Assembly: GCA_001600175.1 (NCBI GenBank)
Contig: BCJC01000005.1
Location: forward strand, 972,471-1,036,470
From: Erythrobasidium yunnanense
Lineage: Eukaryota > Basidiomycota > Cystobasidiomycetes > Erythrobasidiales > Erythrobasidiaceae
DNA length: 64,000 nt
Direction of reading: 5' to 3'
In this document: positions 1 to 10,966 of the stretch, piece after piece
Numbering within the stretch: the stretch's first letter is position 1
Layout of the letters: every line of letters begins with the position of its first letter
Position numbers and translations under genes: made by a program
Notes under the pieces: generated by a model
The model's database searches: none
What the model was told of the DNA's origin: nothing
The model's input: only the letters and a program-made list of their open reading frames with translations

Positions 1-157
1 CCGCAATGAGCGCTGCTATCTCTGCTGGAATGGTGACAGCTGTAGCTGAAGTCGATGATGCTGCTGATCCTGAAGCTTTCGTCGCTGACTCTGAGGGGTT
101 CGTATGCGCTTCATCTTGCGCTGAAAGATAGGTAGATGCAAGTGCTTCTACAGCCAT
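1..157 (-). CDS. 5' end of an unknown gene, cut by the window start
   Basis: An ATG on the minus strand at 157 opens a frame that stays open to base 1. The protein starts MAVEALASTYLSAQDEAHTN, runs through a Ser/Ala/Thr-rich stretch and then reads VTIPAEIAALIA, which looks like the start of a folded, helical part. No stop or splice site is needed inside the 157 bases. The family cannot be named from about 52 residues. It is oriented like the NIPA gene downstream of it in the window. The start choice rests on being the first ATG of the open frame; an upstream exon cannot be excluded. Confidence 0.5.
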   Translation of the reverse strand, partial: MAVEALASTYLSAQDEAHTNPSESATKASGSAASSTSATAVTIPAEIAALIA

Positions 158-704
158 TCTTCGTGTTCTCGAAAGAGCAAGCAAGTCCGTCGGAGTGAGA
201 ACTGGTGAAATGTAGATACGAGATTGTTTGCACATTGATAACAAAGGTGATATGATGCATGGAATATGTACAATAGGGAATATCTGCGAATTGGACTGTG
301 TACAAGCTGACTACAATGCGACTCCTGCGATAAAGCACGTATTGCTGGCCTCTTTCGCATTAGCCAAGAGAGGATAAGCATGTCGATGAAAGAGGTACCA
401 GTGGACAGTAGTTTGAAATGAATGGAGAGGAGGGTGGAACAACGCGCGTAGAGCTGCCGGGTTCCAAGAAGGAAGGATCGTCATCAAGTCGAGGAGAATA
501 TGTTGGGGATCGCTGCACATATGCAGAGGGAACCTAGTCCGAGTCGATGTTCTCTAGCTGAGAAGAATGTATCGTACTTCGAAATGCGGGCGGGCTTGTG
601 ATCGTGAAATGGGAGATTGGTGTTCTGTGATGCCTTCGTCCAGCAAAGGTATCTTTTCATAATCGTAATGTTGCCTTCTTTCCTGCTTTTCTCTTTCAAT
701 CCCA
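158..704. other. intergenic region, no gene seen
   Basis: This stretch lies between the start of the truncated minus-strand gene and the stop of the NIPA gene. It should hold the promoter of the former and the 3' UTR of the latter. Short open frames here have no family resemblance and often lack an ATG. No repeat or RNA gene was recognised. Confidence 0.5.
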
Positions 705-2889
705 TCACCTCCTATCATACCCTCGATTATGATCATCCTCATCGTCCATCCCAATATCAAAGACCGTCTGGTTCAGATTCGGACTATGCATTCTCTGCGC
801 GCCCAACCCTGGCGATCTCCTACTCGACGGGCTTACAATCCTACTCAATGAATGAGGTCCATGTCGATCCGTGTCTGTCGATGCTACCGCTGCATATTGT
901 GACCCGTCCGCATTGATGGGCGATGAGAGTTGGGAAGAGGCTTGGTGGTTATAAGATTGTATAGAGTTCCTTTTCTGTGGGTCTCGAAGGTTGTTATGCG
1001 AGTCCATGCTGTGTTGTGCTTTTCGATGGCTCTTATTCCCGTTGTGGGATCGAAGAGGATAGGACTCTTCGTCTTCTGACAGATCCCCTCCTCCTACTCT
1101 TAGCCCATCACTTCCATCCCTCATATCATCCGAAATACTGATTCTCGGATTCAGGATCCCCGTCTCTAAGAACCCATGCTGTGACACCCTTCTCCTATGA
1201 TGATGCGTAGAATTCCTCGCAGAAGCAGAGTTCGGACCATCGTCTACTGCATCGTCGCCTGAGGAAATACTGCGGGATAGGTTTAATAAGTATACCCCGA
1301 GGAAGGTGGTGAGGAAGCCGCAGATTAGGGAGATGGTGTTTACGCCGCCTGAAGTGTTGAGGCCTTGGAAGAGCAGTAGAGAAGCGATGATGGTGGCGGA
1401 AGAGAAGAAGACGTAGTAGATGGGGTTGACGCTGTCGTTGCGTGCATAGAGATAAATTGCGCATGTCAGCGCTTATTCCCCCAAATGACCGAGATCCCAC
1501 TCACACATTGGTACTGAACGTATCGAGTGCTTTATTGAAGTAGTTCATCTGTATAGCAATACATCCACCCACTACGATCGCGAATACATATGTCGGTAGG
1601 TGATTCAGCTGGTTATTGCCCGCAAACGTCAATTTCAAAGCGACGCCTAGTCCCTTGATGGCCATCACGGAGATACTGCCGACCAGAGAACAGATGGATA
1701 AGTAGACGAGAGGATTCTTGGTGCCGTAGATGGGGGCGACGCGGTAGATCATGTATAAGGAATAGACGGTCACGAAGAGGGAGTAGAGGACGAAGCCTAA
1801 AATCCAAGGAGTCTCGTCTCAGCATGATATCAAGGTAGCAGACAGTGAGGAACAAGGCCCACCTGGATTCGTGCAGTACCCTAAGATTTCATCGATGTTC
1901 TGCACGTCCTTATCTTCAGGTGCGTGCAGGACAATGACTAATGATCCCAATAGACAGAGCGCACACCCGACCCGGCCAATCCGGCCTAGTTCTTCTTTCA
2001 AAAACACGGACGCGAGTACTGCCCCGATCAGGACGGAGAGCGCGCCGAGGGGTGTGACGAGGACCTAAAATCCCATTCATTAGAGGATACAGGTGGATGA
2101 GACAATGTGGGCGTACGGGTGGTGCGAAGGCGCTGTTTAGATGAAATAATCAGCAGACGTTCGCATCTTGTAAATGTTGGACTTACTATGCTGCGAAGTT
2201 TGCGACTGCATTGTAAAGTAGATGATTAGTTTGTGCTGACTGTTCGCAAAGCAGATCAGGACTGACCTTCCCCAATGACCACTGCGGAATCAAGCAATAA
2301 ACGCGTCAGTATAGAAGTCGTAAGAGGAAGAAGGGAGTGTGAGAAGGTGACACAGAGTTGTGAGGAAAGTGGGAGTGGATTCATAGCAGCTGAAGTTGAG
2401 CTTCTGAAGAGAGCCAAGCCCAAGCTTTCAGGAAGATAGTCGCAGTCGCAGCTAATGCTGCTGCCTGCGTAGAAGGGGTGCAGCTAACGCTGCTACTGCC
2501 ACCTCGCTAACGCTCGGGACTCACTTGTAATCATCCCCGTCCACCATACCGGATTCTGCATGTAATCTGCCGTCTTTACAGGTCCTCCTTGTCTATTGCT
2601 GTTCCCCCTTGACCCTGCCGCTATCAATCCCTTCTTTGTAATGATGAATGAGCATCCTATCATTGTGTTTCCCACCATGGCCAGGAAGAGGCCGACGTAT
2701 CTAGACACCACGGAATACGCGTTGATGAGCCTTGTTCGCTGAGGTGTAGCTGGCCATACTCACTTGTCCTGGACCTGCAGAATCAACAAACTGTATCAGC
2801 ATCCTGCTCATGATCATCTAGTAGTCGCTGTTGCTTGCCAGATTCGAGTAGCTGTAGCTGTACCCTGGGGGCACCTGGAGGTCTGCCAT
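705..2889 (-). CDS. NIPA-family magnesium transporter
   Basis: This is a multi-exon gene for a NIPA (DUF803) membrane protein, a family that moves Mg2+ across plasma or endosomal membranes. Visible hallmarks are YVGLFLAMVGNTMIGCSFI followed by ITKKGL in the first membrane segment, LVTPLGALSVLIGAVLA with FLKEELGRIGRVGC, the segment ending LGSLVIVLHAPEDK, QMNYFNKALDTFSTN, and VVNPIYYVFFSSATIIAS near the last helices. A long hydrophilic Ser/Arg-rich C-terminal tail follows, as is usual in fungal members. The start at 2889 gives MADLQ, then an apparent 11-base exon (VQDK), then YVGLF, which matches the usual start of the family. Introns are short GT-AG. It is divergent from CRM1, about 395 bases apart. 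The family call is firm; the first two exons are inferred. Confidence 0.88.
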
Positions 2890-3284
2890 GGTGACTCTAT
2901 GGCGTGTACTCTATGTCTATGGTCTATCCTCTATCTACTATCTCCCTCTGCCTCGTCCCTTCCCTTTCTCTTTCAATCCAATCCCTTCCAACTCGGAGTC
3001 GCCAGTTCAGTCGCGTTGAGGGCAAGCTGGGATGAAACAGGACAAAATAAGATGGGAAGGAGCGTCGTAGAATGCAGAATAGAATAGAGAATAGCCATAC
3101 AATCACAATGTAGATTACAACATCCAGAGTATATCCCATGTTTGCTGTCATGTTCCTCGCTCTGCTCTGCTCGACCACCTCCAACATCAATCAGATCTCT
3201 CAAGGAGACTGGTGGGGGCAGTACAACATTGACAACACAGAATACAACATCATCAATCAAATCACCATCAATCCTCGCTCCACG
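2890..3284. promoter_or_regulatory. shared divergent promoter region, NIPA gene / CRM1
   Basis: This is the only spacer between two genes transcribed away from each other, so it must hold both promoters. It contains a pyrimidine-rich tract near 2925-2970 and A/T-richer sequence with repeated CATCAATCAA-like words around 3250-3265, just before the CRM1 ATG. No defined factor site was recognised. Confidence 0.55.
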
Positions 3285-6200
3285 ATGGACGCCATCCTCG
3301 ACTTTGAGAGCGAGCTCGACGTAGGGTTGCTCGACAGGGTAGTCGCAGTCATGTACACCAGCAGCGGGGCAGAGGTACATCACATTACAACTATATACTA
3401 TGCATCTATACTGTCAGCTAACGCTCGTTGTCCCGGCGCAATTCTGCAGCAACAACAGGCCCAGAAGGTCCTCACCCAGTTCCAAGAGAACCCAGACGCA
3501 TGGCAGCGCGTACCGGCCATCCTAGAGACATCTAGCAATCTACAGTCGAAGGTATACCATCATCGCCGCCTTTGGCTCTCAGACCCAGCGAAAATACTGA
3601 CTCTGTATGGTATTGTGAATCGACAGTACCTCGCTTTACAAATCATGAACAACCTCATCACTACACGATGGAAGGTGTTACCTATGGAACAGCGTTCAGG
3701 GATCCGAAACTTCATCGTAGGCGTCGTCATCAAGATATCCTCCACGACAGACACCGAAACAGCCGCGTCTTCGTCCTCCTCAAGTACATCAAACAACACA
3801 TTCACATCCACCTCCGTCCCTACTCCCGAAGCACAAGCGTTCTTAAATACCAACAGTCCCCGCGAGCGCGTTGCTTTCATCAACAAGATGAATCTGATTG
3901 TCGTACAGATCTTGAAACAAGAATGGCCAAGTGGGACGTGGCCAAATGCAATCGACGAGATTGTCAATTCCTCCAAAACCAATCTGGGACTATGCGAGAA
4001 TAACATGGTCATCCTTCGTTTGCTCTCGGAAGAAGTATTCGATTATTCAGCGGAATCAATGACGAGTACAAAAGTAAAGACGCTCAAGAACCAGTTCTGT
4101 GCAGAGTTTCATCAGATATTCACGCTTTGCAGAGAAGTCCTAGATAAAGCGTCAAAAGTATCACTGCTCAAAGCGACGCTAGAGACGCTACTACGCTTCT
4201 TGTCGTGGATCCCATTGGGATATGTATGGGAGACGGGACTCATCGATACGCTCGTGGGAAGGTTCTTAGAAGCGACGCCGTTCAGGAACGTCACGCTCAA
4301 GTGTTTGGCGGAAGTTGGAGCACTCCAGATCGGACCGGAGTATAATCAGAAGTTCGTGGTCCTTTTCAACATGGTCATGACGGCGGTGGTGGGCGCTCTT
4401 CGTCTGCGATATGCTCTTGAGTATTGGTTGCTGAAAATTATGCCTGCGTTCCAGAACAAGATGATCCCTTCGCATACCGACATCGCGATGGTGTATGCCG
4501 AGTCCGACGACTCGGACCAAGAGCTCGTTCTGAACCTCGCTCTATTCCTTACCTCCTATCTCTCCGCACACCTGAAACTCCTCGAGAACGAAGAGAACAA
4601 AGCCGTCCTCCTCAACGCCCACTGGTACCTCATCAAGATCTCTCAAGTCGAAGAACGAGAAGTGTTCAAAGTATGCCTCGAATACTGGTCTACACTCGTT
4701 TCTTCCCTCTATGAAGAATCACAGACTCTGCCTTTAGATATGGCGGGCATGCTTAATCTTTCCCTAGGGACGGCGGGAATGAATGGAGGACCTGGTGGAC
4801 ATTTATCAGGATTGAGAAAGGAGATCTACGCGGAGATTCTGTCCAATTTGAGATTGATTATTATAGGGAGAATGGTCAAGCCGGAAGAAGTGCTGGTTGT
4901 CGAGAATGACGAGGGAGAGATCGTGAGAGAACACCTCAAAGAGATCGATACTATTGTTCTATACAAGAACATGCGAGAGGTAAGTCTACTACTTGAGGTC
5001 CAGCTGATGATTCGATTAGAGGCTGAATAACATCTCGCGATGGTATTTTACAGGTCCTCGTCTATCTCACCCATCTGGACGTAACAGACACCGAGCAAAT
5101 CATGACCGAAAAGCTTCAGAAACAAGTCGACGGGTCCGAATGGTCATGGGCGAATCTAAACACCTTATGCTGGGCCATCGGCTCCATTTCCGGCGCCATG
5201 AACGAAGAGACTGAGAAACGTTTCTTAGTAACAGTCATTAAAGACTTGTTGGGATTATGCGAATTCAAGAGAGGTAAAGACAATAAAGCGGTAGTGGCTA
5301 GTAATATCATGTATATCGTCGGTCAATATCCGAGATTCTTGAAGGCGCATTGGAAGTTCTTGAAGACGGTAGTTAACAAGAACTTCGAGTTTATGCACGA
5401 GACGCATGAAGGTAGGTCAAGCCTCCACTCTCTGATTTCGTAGACAGAGCTGACTTTTCCTGCTTTGTGGTCTAGGTGTGCAAGACATGGCATGCGATAC
5501 CTTCCTTAAAATCGCACAGAAGTGCACGTATCCTCCCGCTCATAACACCAAATCGTAGTGCTGACCTGATACTCTGCTACAGGCCGCCGTCATTTCATCC
5601 TCCAGCAGCCAGGCGAGAAAGAGCCTTTCATCGACGAGATCCTTCGGGATCTAGGCAAGATTACAGGCGATCTATCACCCCATCAAGTCCAGACGTGCTA
5701 CGAAGCTATTGGGTACATGATTGCTGCTCAGCCGAATCGGGCTGTTCAAGAAAGACTCATTGCCAAGTTGATGGAGCTGCCTAACGGAGCGGTGAGTTCG
5801 CATTACACTTTCAACATCAGAGAAGATCAATGAGCTAATGAGAAATGTTATTTCTGTGCAGTGGGACAACCTTATGCAACAAGCTTCGCAAAACGTGGAT
5901 GTGCTCTCTTCACCTGAAAACATCAAGATTCTCTCCAACATTCTCAAAACAAACGTATCAGCATGCACGTCCATCGGGACTTTCTTCCTACCTCAAGTCT
6001 CGCGCATCTATTCAGACATGCTGGGACTCTACAGAGCTGTGTCGGGTATCATTAACGACACGGTTGCTGCGCAGCCTGTTATTGGAACGAGAACTCCAAA
6101 AGTTAGAGGTCTGAGAACTATAAAGAAGGAAATCCTGAAATTGATCGAGACGCATATCAGAAAGGTGCGCTTTGGTCTTTGAAAGAAGAGAGGACCGCAG

Positions 6201-7289
6201 GCTAAGTAGCATTGTGGTAGGCTGAGGAGCTCGACCAGATCAGCTCTACCCTTGTTCCTCGTGAGGGCATCCTCATACATCCTAGAGTGAACTGCTTGCT
6301 GACGATCCATTGTGTGCCTAGCCCTCCTTGAAGCTGTTCTCGGAGACTACCACCGCAACATCCCTGCTGCAAGAGATGCAGAAGTACTCCACGTCATGGC
6401 TACTATTGTGAACCGAGTAGGACAGTACATCATCGACAGCGTGCCGGCCATGCTAGAGGCGATCTTTACACCTACGTTAGAGATGATCAACAAGGTGCGT
6501 CTCCTTACTATTTGCAAGCAACAGGACCTATGCTGATAGACAAGTGACATGCAGGACCTCGCCGAGTACCCAGAACACCGAGTCGGGTTCTTCAAGTTCA
6601 TGCGCGCAGTCAATCAGAACTGCTTCCCTGCTCTTTTGAAGCTGGACGGCGATCAGTTCAAGCTCACTATGGATGCCTTCGTATGGGGTCTGAAGCACAC
6701 CATGCGCGACATTGCGGATACGGGTCTTACTATCCTTCTGGAGCTCATCAACAACTTCGCCTCAGCTGGCGATCCCGCTATTGCAAATGCGTTCTTCCAA
6801 CAATATTTCCTTTCAATGCTGCAAGATCTGTTCTTCGTCCTCACGGACTCTGAGCATAAATCCGGATTCAAGAACCAATCTATCCTCTTAGCAAGGCTAT
6901 TCGACCTCGTAGAGAACGGTCAGATCCAAGCTCCTCTATTCGACCCTGCACAAGTCTCCGAGCCAAACATGACGAATCAGCAATTCATCCGAGGCTACGT
7001 CGCGAATATGCTAAGCAATGCCTTCCCGCACATGCAAGCAAGCCAGATCCAGACATTCGTCACGGGTCTATGCGAACTCAATCAGGATCCTATCAAGTTC
7101 AAGCTCAACTTAAGGGACTTCTTGATTCAGCTCAAGGAATTCTCGGGTGAGAATACGGATGCTATCTATGCCCAGGAAGCGGCGGAGGAGAAGGAGAAGA
7201 AGGAGAAGGAAGAGAGAGAAAAGAACCTTCATATCCCTGGTATGATTAAGCCGAGCGAACTGCCGCCAAATGAGGATGAGGAGCTCTAG
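3285..7289 (+). CDS. CRM1: exportin-1 (CRM1), nuclear export receptor
   Basis: Ten exons encode the karyopherin that exports leucine-rich NES cargo with RanGTP. Exons read: 3285-3374, 3450-3551, 3627-4979, 5054-5411, 5476-5523, 5583-5791, 5862-6164, 6221-6260, 6322-6494, 6555-7289. The N-terminus ([20 protein letters not shown], then [15 protein letters not shown] and [12 protein letters not shown]) matches CRM1. The NES-groove block [20 protein letters not shown] and [20 protein letters not shown] are nearly invariant in the family. The C-terminus has a Glu/Lys-rich helix and ends [12 protein letters not shown]. The start at 3285 ([11 protein letters not shown]) fits; the upstream open frame is leader sequence. 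The fifth intron (5524-5582) appears to use a GC donor, the only choice that preserves KCRRHF. Cys at 5258-5260 is the leptomycin-target cysteine position. Length and motifs are complete. Confidence 0.97.
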
Positions 7290-7667
7290 ATGGCTTGCAG
7301 AGCGAACGCTAAGTAAATTACACAGCCTGAGAAAGCATGATCAAGGTATCGCAACAAAGTCTTAAGGCCATCCCTTAGCAATCACCAGTATCATCCTTCG
7401 TTCCTCTCCAGTCTTCCAAATATCAAAGTATGCTTTCTCCGCTCGATTTCGGAGTGCTTCGCAGATATAAATCAGTTGTCAATGTGTAGACTAGTCTCTC
7501 TTCTCTATTTTCGGTTTCGTGCCAATTATCTCTGATATTATAGCATGCGAGACGCGCTGTGGTTTGCCTAAGAGCACCATTCTTGGAGCGACTATCGACC
7601 AACTGTCATCAAGGCCTGTTACGCCCATGCTTCTGCACCATACCCTGGAGTGGCTTCGAAGCGCTCG
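7290..7667. other. convergent intergenic region, 3' UTRs
   Basis: CRM1 ends on the left and an F-box gene ends on the right, so both 3' UTRs lie here. The only open frame (from about 7519) has no recognisable family and continues into the F-box gene antisense. No repeat was seen. Confidence 0.5.
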
Positions 7668-9113
7668 TTATCGAGTTGAAGGCCGCGGGTACCGTCTAGA
7701 GATGGACTTTCGAGCCGGCAGAGCAAAATTCGGGTCTCTGTAGGAGGGGCGGTCAGTTCTGCTAAGAGTGGGGTTCCGAAAGTCTTCGACATACTCTTTC
7801 AGTGACCAAAACTCGGCATTGACCCGCACTGGCTGTTTGCGATGTCGCATAAGATCGTTCAGAAGGGCCGCACGAAGGGCTGGTTCCAAATGATAGCAAG
7901 GGTCATCGTCTTGATCATCCCAACCCATTTGGCCCGTAATACGGATCTCGAGGCTAAGAATATTTGGACACCATTCGGAATTTGCGAAAACACTTTGGAG
8001 GGTCTCGTATATGAAAGTTAGAGGAGATGGATGAGTCCTCGGGATATCCTCCATCCTGACGACGATACCGAGGCGGAGCTCCTGAAGACTGGGAGGCAGA
8101 TGTGGTAGCCAAGAAGAAATGAAAGGCTCGCACTTGAACGCAGAGAGGTGAACCAGCCTAGTTTGTGACAAGAGTACTCCAAAGTCGTACTCCTGTGGCA
8201 GTTCGCATTCCTGCATCTTGAGAATGCGGACAGGACTTTCCGCACCGAAAATGTGCCTGAAGGTGTCGAAAGCGAGATCGTGTGTTTCGAGAGTAAGGTC
8301 TGCCAGGCGAGGGCACAACCCAAGGAGCTGATTAAGAAGCGTGGAGCCAGGAGGGATTACCTCAGGATCACGGCTTTCTCCCAATAACTTACGCCAGCGA
8401 CATTCGCTTGATTCGGGAACCTTGAACCTCAGCTGGGTCACCGAAGGCATCGGAGGAAGGTTCGAGGGCACGTATCGAAACTTCTCTACTTGATGATTAC
8501 CTAGCCACACGCGCTCCGGAAAGTCGACTTCGACTCTTATTTTAATGAGTGTAGTCGCACAATGTCCAAGAAGCACCTTAAGCCACCACGCAGGATCGGA
8601 GTATGATTCGCTGTAGAATTCCAGACATGTAAGAGATTGCAGATTCTGCGATGAGTCCTCCAGCAGCTGGATTTCCGAGATCTGCTCAGGAGTCTTTGGA
8701 GGCAGAAGATTAAGTGGAGCGACTAGGATGAGTGTGCTGAGATTAGGAAGGGAAGCAAACAGATGCGCCAATGTGAAGGTGAACCCCGTAGAGAATGCAT
8801 GTATGTGGCCGAAGTCGTTAGTAACGAGTGTCGCTATCGAGAGCTCCCTGACCATGGAGCCTCTGGTTACGCCATTATAGCTCTCCTCTGCCCACACTGT
8901 CTCCACCAGTAGATCTTCGGGAGTAGGCTTTGGCCGATAGCTGTGGCCTGGGGGTACGTAGAAATTGTGGATCATGCACTCGTAATAGAAGGGGCCAGCC
9001 AGTGCGTAGAAGAGTTTACATGTACGAGCTAGTCTGGCCAGACGATGAATCCTCAGCAGAGCCAGAATGCGTTGAAGCACCTCGACAGGAAGGGATGTTA
9101 GTTGAAGAGGCAT
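7668..9113 (-). CDS. F-box/LRR-like protein 1 (481 aa, intronless)
   Basis: A single exon encodes a predicted SCF ubiquitin-ligase substrate adaptor. The F-box is at about residues 4-48: LTSLPVEVLQRILALL followed by LARLARTCKLFYALAGPFYY. The rest is a degenerate leucine-rich solenoid with repeated blocks shared by all nine paralogues in this window: a TGF-plus-LPNLSTLILVAPLN block, LTCLEFYSE-plus-WWLKVLLGH, SSWLPHLPPSLQELRLG, and WCPNILSLEIRITGQMGWDD. A C-terminal block LLNDLMRHRKQPVRVNAEFW is shared with F-box protein 4. It has a basic tail not seen in the others. It is first of four tandem minus-strand copies and convergent with CRM1. The substrate is unknown. Confidence 0.85.
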   Translation of the reverse strand: MPLQLTSLPVEVLQRILALLRIHRLARLARTCKLFYALAGPFYYECMIHNFYVPPGHSYRPKPTPEDLLVETVWAEESYNGVTRGSMVRELSIATLVTNDFGHIHAFSTGFTFTLAHLFASLPNLSTLILVAPLNLLPPKTPEQISEIQLLEDSSQNLQSLTCLEFYSESYSDPAWWLKVLLGHCATTLIKIRVEVDFPERVWLGNHQVEKFRYVPSNLPPMPSVTQLRFKVPESSECRWRKLLGESRDPEVIPPGSTLLNQLLGLCPRLADLTLETHDLAFDTFRHIFGAESPVRILKMQECELPQEYDFGVLLSQTRLVHLSAFKCEPFISSWLPHLPPSLQELRLGIVVRMEDIPRTHPSPLTFIYETLQSVFANSEWCPNILSLEIRITGQMGWDDQDDDPCYHLEPALRAALLNDLMRHRKQPVRVNAEFWSLKEYVEDFRNPTLSRTDRPSYRDPNFALPARKSISRRYPRPSTR

Positions 9114-9368
9114 AGGTGGTCAGGAGGCAAGCTGCGAGGGAATACGAGATGGACGATAAAGTAGATTACGAGCCAATTAGAGATAGCGCGATAGCGGGAG
9201 AGCAGAGAAGAGAGCTTTTCGAGGCAGACCATCTATCTAACAACATTATCGATCCATGATTACATCGTCTCGATTCGAAAGCACAGTCATTGTGCGGTAG
9301 AGCACGATAGGCTCTGCTACTGACACACAGCCAACGCCGATCCTTCTAAGCGCTCGCTATACTTGGCG

Positions 9369-10679
9369 TTAGTAGTAAGTCCTCACATCGCGAAGCCTCT
9401 CAGAATACGGCGCCAATCCTCTCAATAGCTCTGTTGATCCATTAGTCAGCGTCTCTGTAGAATTTGCAATATGTAGGGACGCACAGCCTGCTGTAGGTGT
9501 ATCAAACTCGACAGTCACCTCTACCGCTTGCTCTCGCCCGATCGCCAAGTCTTCCAAGATCGTAGCGCGGAATCGCGTCGGCAGCGAAGCCCCTGATCTT
9601 CGCCATCGCAAATGTTGCTTCAATCGGATAGTCATTTGAGCGAGTTTCGGACACCAAGTGGAATCTCGTAGGGCGCTGCTGAGTGGAGTGTAGGAAGGAT
9701 CATCAAGGATCTCCGAATATACAGTTAATGACAGGCTTTCCAAGCTGCTAGGGAGATGAGGAAGCCACAGGAAAAATCGTGTCCCGCAGTCGAGGGCGGT
9801 CATATAGGCCAGTTTGGACTGTGATAGGTGCTGCAGATACGCATTTGATGTGCATAGACCACACGCCTTGAGTGTGAGACGTCGGACATGACTATCTCGG
9901 CGGAAGATGGTCTCCAAAGTGGAGAATGCGATATTGACCAGTTGAAGACATAAATCGACAAGGTCCGGCGATCGTAGAATGAGAGATTCAAGAGTTACGG
10001 ATCCGAGATTACGGTCCTCACAATCCGAAAATTGCAACTGGCGTAACAGCGGTGTAGGGCTTGGGCAGGGCAGCAGCCGAGGAAGCCCGCCCGTTGACTC
10101 CGCGCTGCAATCGATTTGCAGATCTAGATCGGTAATGGTAGTCCGAAAACTCCTTATGAGCAGATACAGCCACGGCGTTGCATCCGCACCCCGATATCCA
10201 TGAAATTTCAACGAATGAAGTCGAGAATAGCGCTTGAGCGAGTCTTCCAGCGCAAGGCATTGAGATGCACCTTCCGTAGCTTGCGCTGAGGGTAAGGCCG
10301 GTGCGCCTTGAATAGCAAGTCTCTCCAGATCAGGCATCGGCTGCAGCAGATCCACCAAGACGGATACGAAGCCTGTAGGAATAGCATTGTGGTAGATAGT
10401 GTCGCTACCGTTGCAGCGAATTTCAAGGGCTCTGACGAGCGACCCTGCTGTCTGACCTCTGAACTTCGACCGAAGCATTTGGAGGTCATGCTGCACGCTC
10501 AGGCGCTCGATGCAACCTAGGGCGATACGCATGCGTATAGCTACGTGCTTGTACAGCAGCGGGCGCGCTACATCGTAAAAGCGCTGGCAGGTCCGTGCCA
10601 GATGCCAAAGGGTATCCTTCTCGAGCAAGCGCAGGAAGCAGTGCACAATGTCATCAGGGAGTGAGGCGAGGGAAGCCAT
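9369..10679 (-). CDS. F-box/LRR-like protein 2 (436 aa, intronless)
   Basis: A single-exon paralogue of the array. The F-box reads LASLPDDIVHCFLRLLEKDT followed by LWHLARTCQRFYDVARPLLY. Later family blocks are LLQPMPDLERLAIQGAPALP, LHSLKFHGY, LLRQLQFSDCED, FFLWLPHLPSSLESLSLTVY and WCPKLAQMTIRLKQHLRW. I chose the ATG at 10679 because MASLASLPDD aligns with the starts of neighbouring paralogues. An in-frame ATG at 10751 would add 24 residues unlike anything in the family. Likely an SCF adaptor with unknown substrate. Confidence 0.82.
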   Translation of the reverse strand: MASLASLPDDIVHCFLRLLEKDTLWHLARTCQRFYDVARPLLYKHVAIRMRIALGCIERLSVQHDLQMLRSKFRGQTAGSLVRALEIRCNGSDTIYHNAIPTGFVSVLVDLLQPMPDLERLAIQGAPALPSAQATEGASQCLALEDSLKRYSRLHSLKFHGYRGADATPWLYLLIRSFRTTITDLDLQIDCSAESTGGLPRLLPCPSPTPLLRQLQFSDCEDRNLGSVTLESLILRSPDLVDLCLQLVNIAFSTLETIFRRDSHVRRLTLKACGLCTSNAYLQHLSQSKLAYMTALDCGTRFFLWLPHLPSSLESLSLTVYSEILDDPSYTPLSSALRDSTWCPKLAQMTIRLKQHLRWRRSGASLPTRFRATILEDLAIGREQAVEVTVEFDTPTAGCASLHIANSTETLTNGSTELLRGLAPYSERLRDVRTYY

Positions 10680-10966
10680 GACCAGAAGCAGAGGATGACA
10701 GCTAGCCAGCTTGCTTTGTGCAAGTCGGCGTGAAAGAAAGAAGGTATTCATCGAACATACAACAAGAAGTACATCGTACGCTCCTGTCTATTCGCTAAGT
10801 TACGCAAGGTCAACCCTCGCCCTCCTCCAACCGCACAATATAAGTATCCTCAATCTGCACCTCACGTCCGACTCTAGCCGTTGTTTGTCCGCTTCCCCAT
10901 GGCCTGTATGAGACTTGTGAACTTGCATCAGTGATGTAGCTAATATTTCAAGTCAATCGACGCACC

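Noticed and set aside
617-916. Plus-strand open frame of 99 codons
   Set aside because: It begins at TTG, and most of it lies opposite the last exon of the NIPA gene. No family resemblance.
3138-3284. Upstream in-frame extension of CRM1
   Set aside because: The extension (MFAVMFLALLCS...) resembles no CRM1 N-terminus; the ATG at 3285 matches the family start, so the rest is treated as leader.
3375-3449. Reading the first CRM1 intron as coding
   Set aside because: The frame is open through it, but the insert ([11 protein letters not shown]...) interrupts the conserved N-terminal block and has perfect GT and AG borders.
3572-4003. 143-codon plus-strand frame inside CRM1
   Set aside because: It is a shifted reading of a conserved CRM1 exon and has no independent support.
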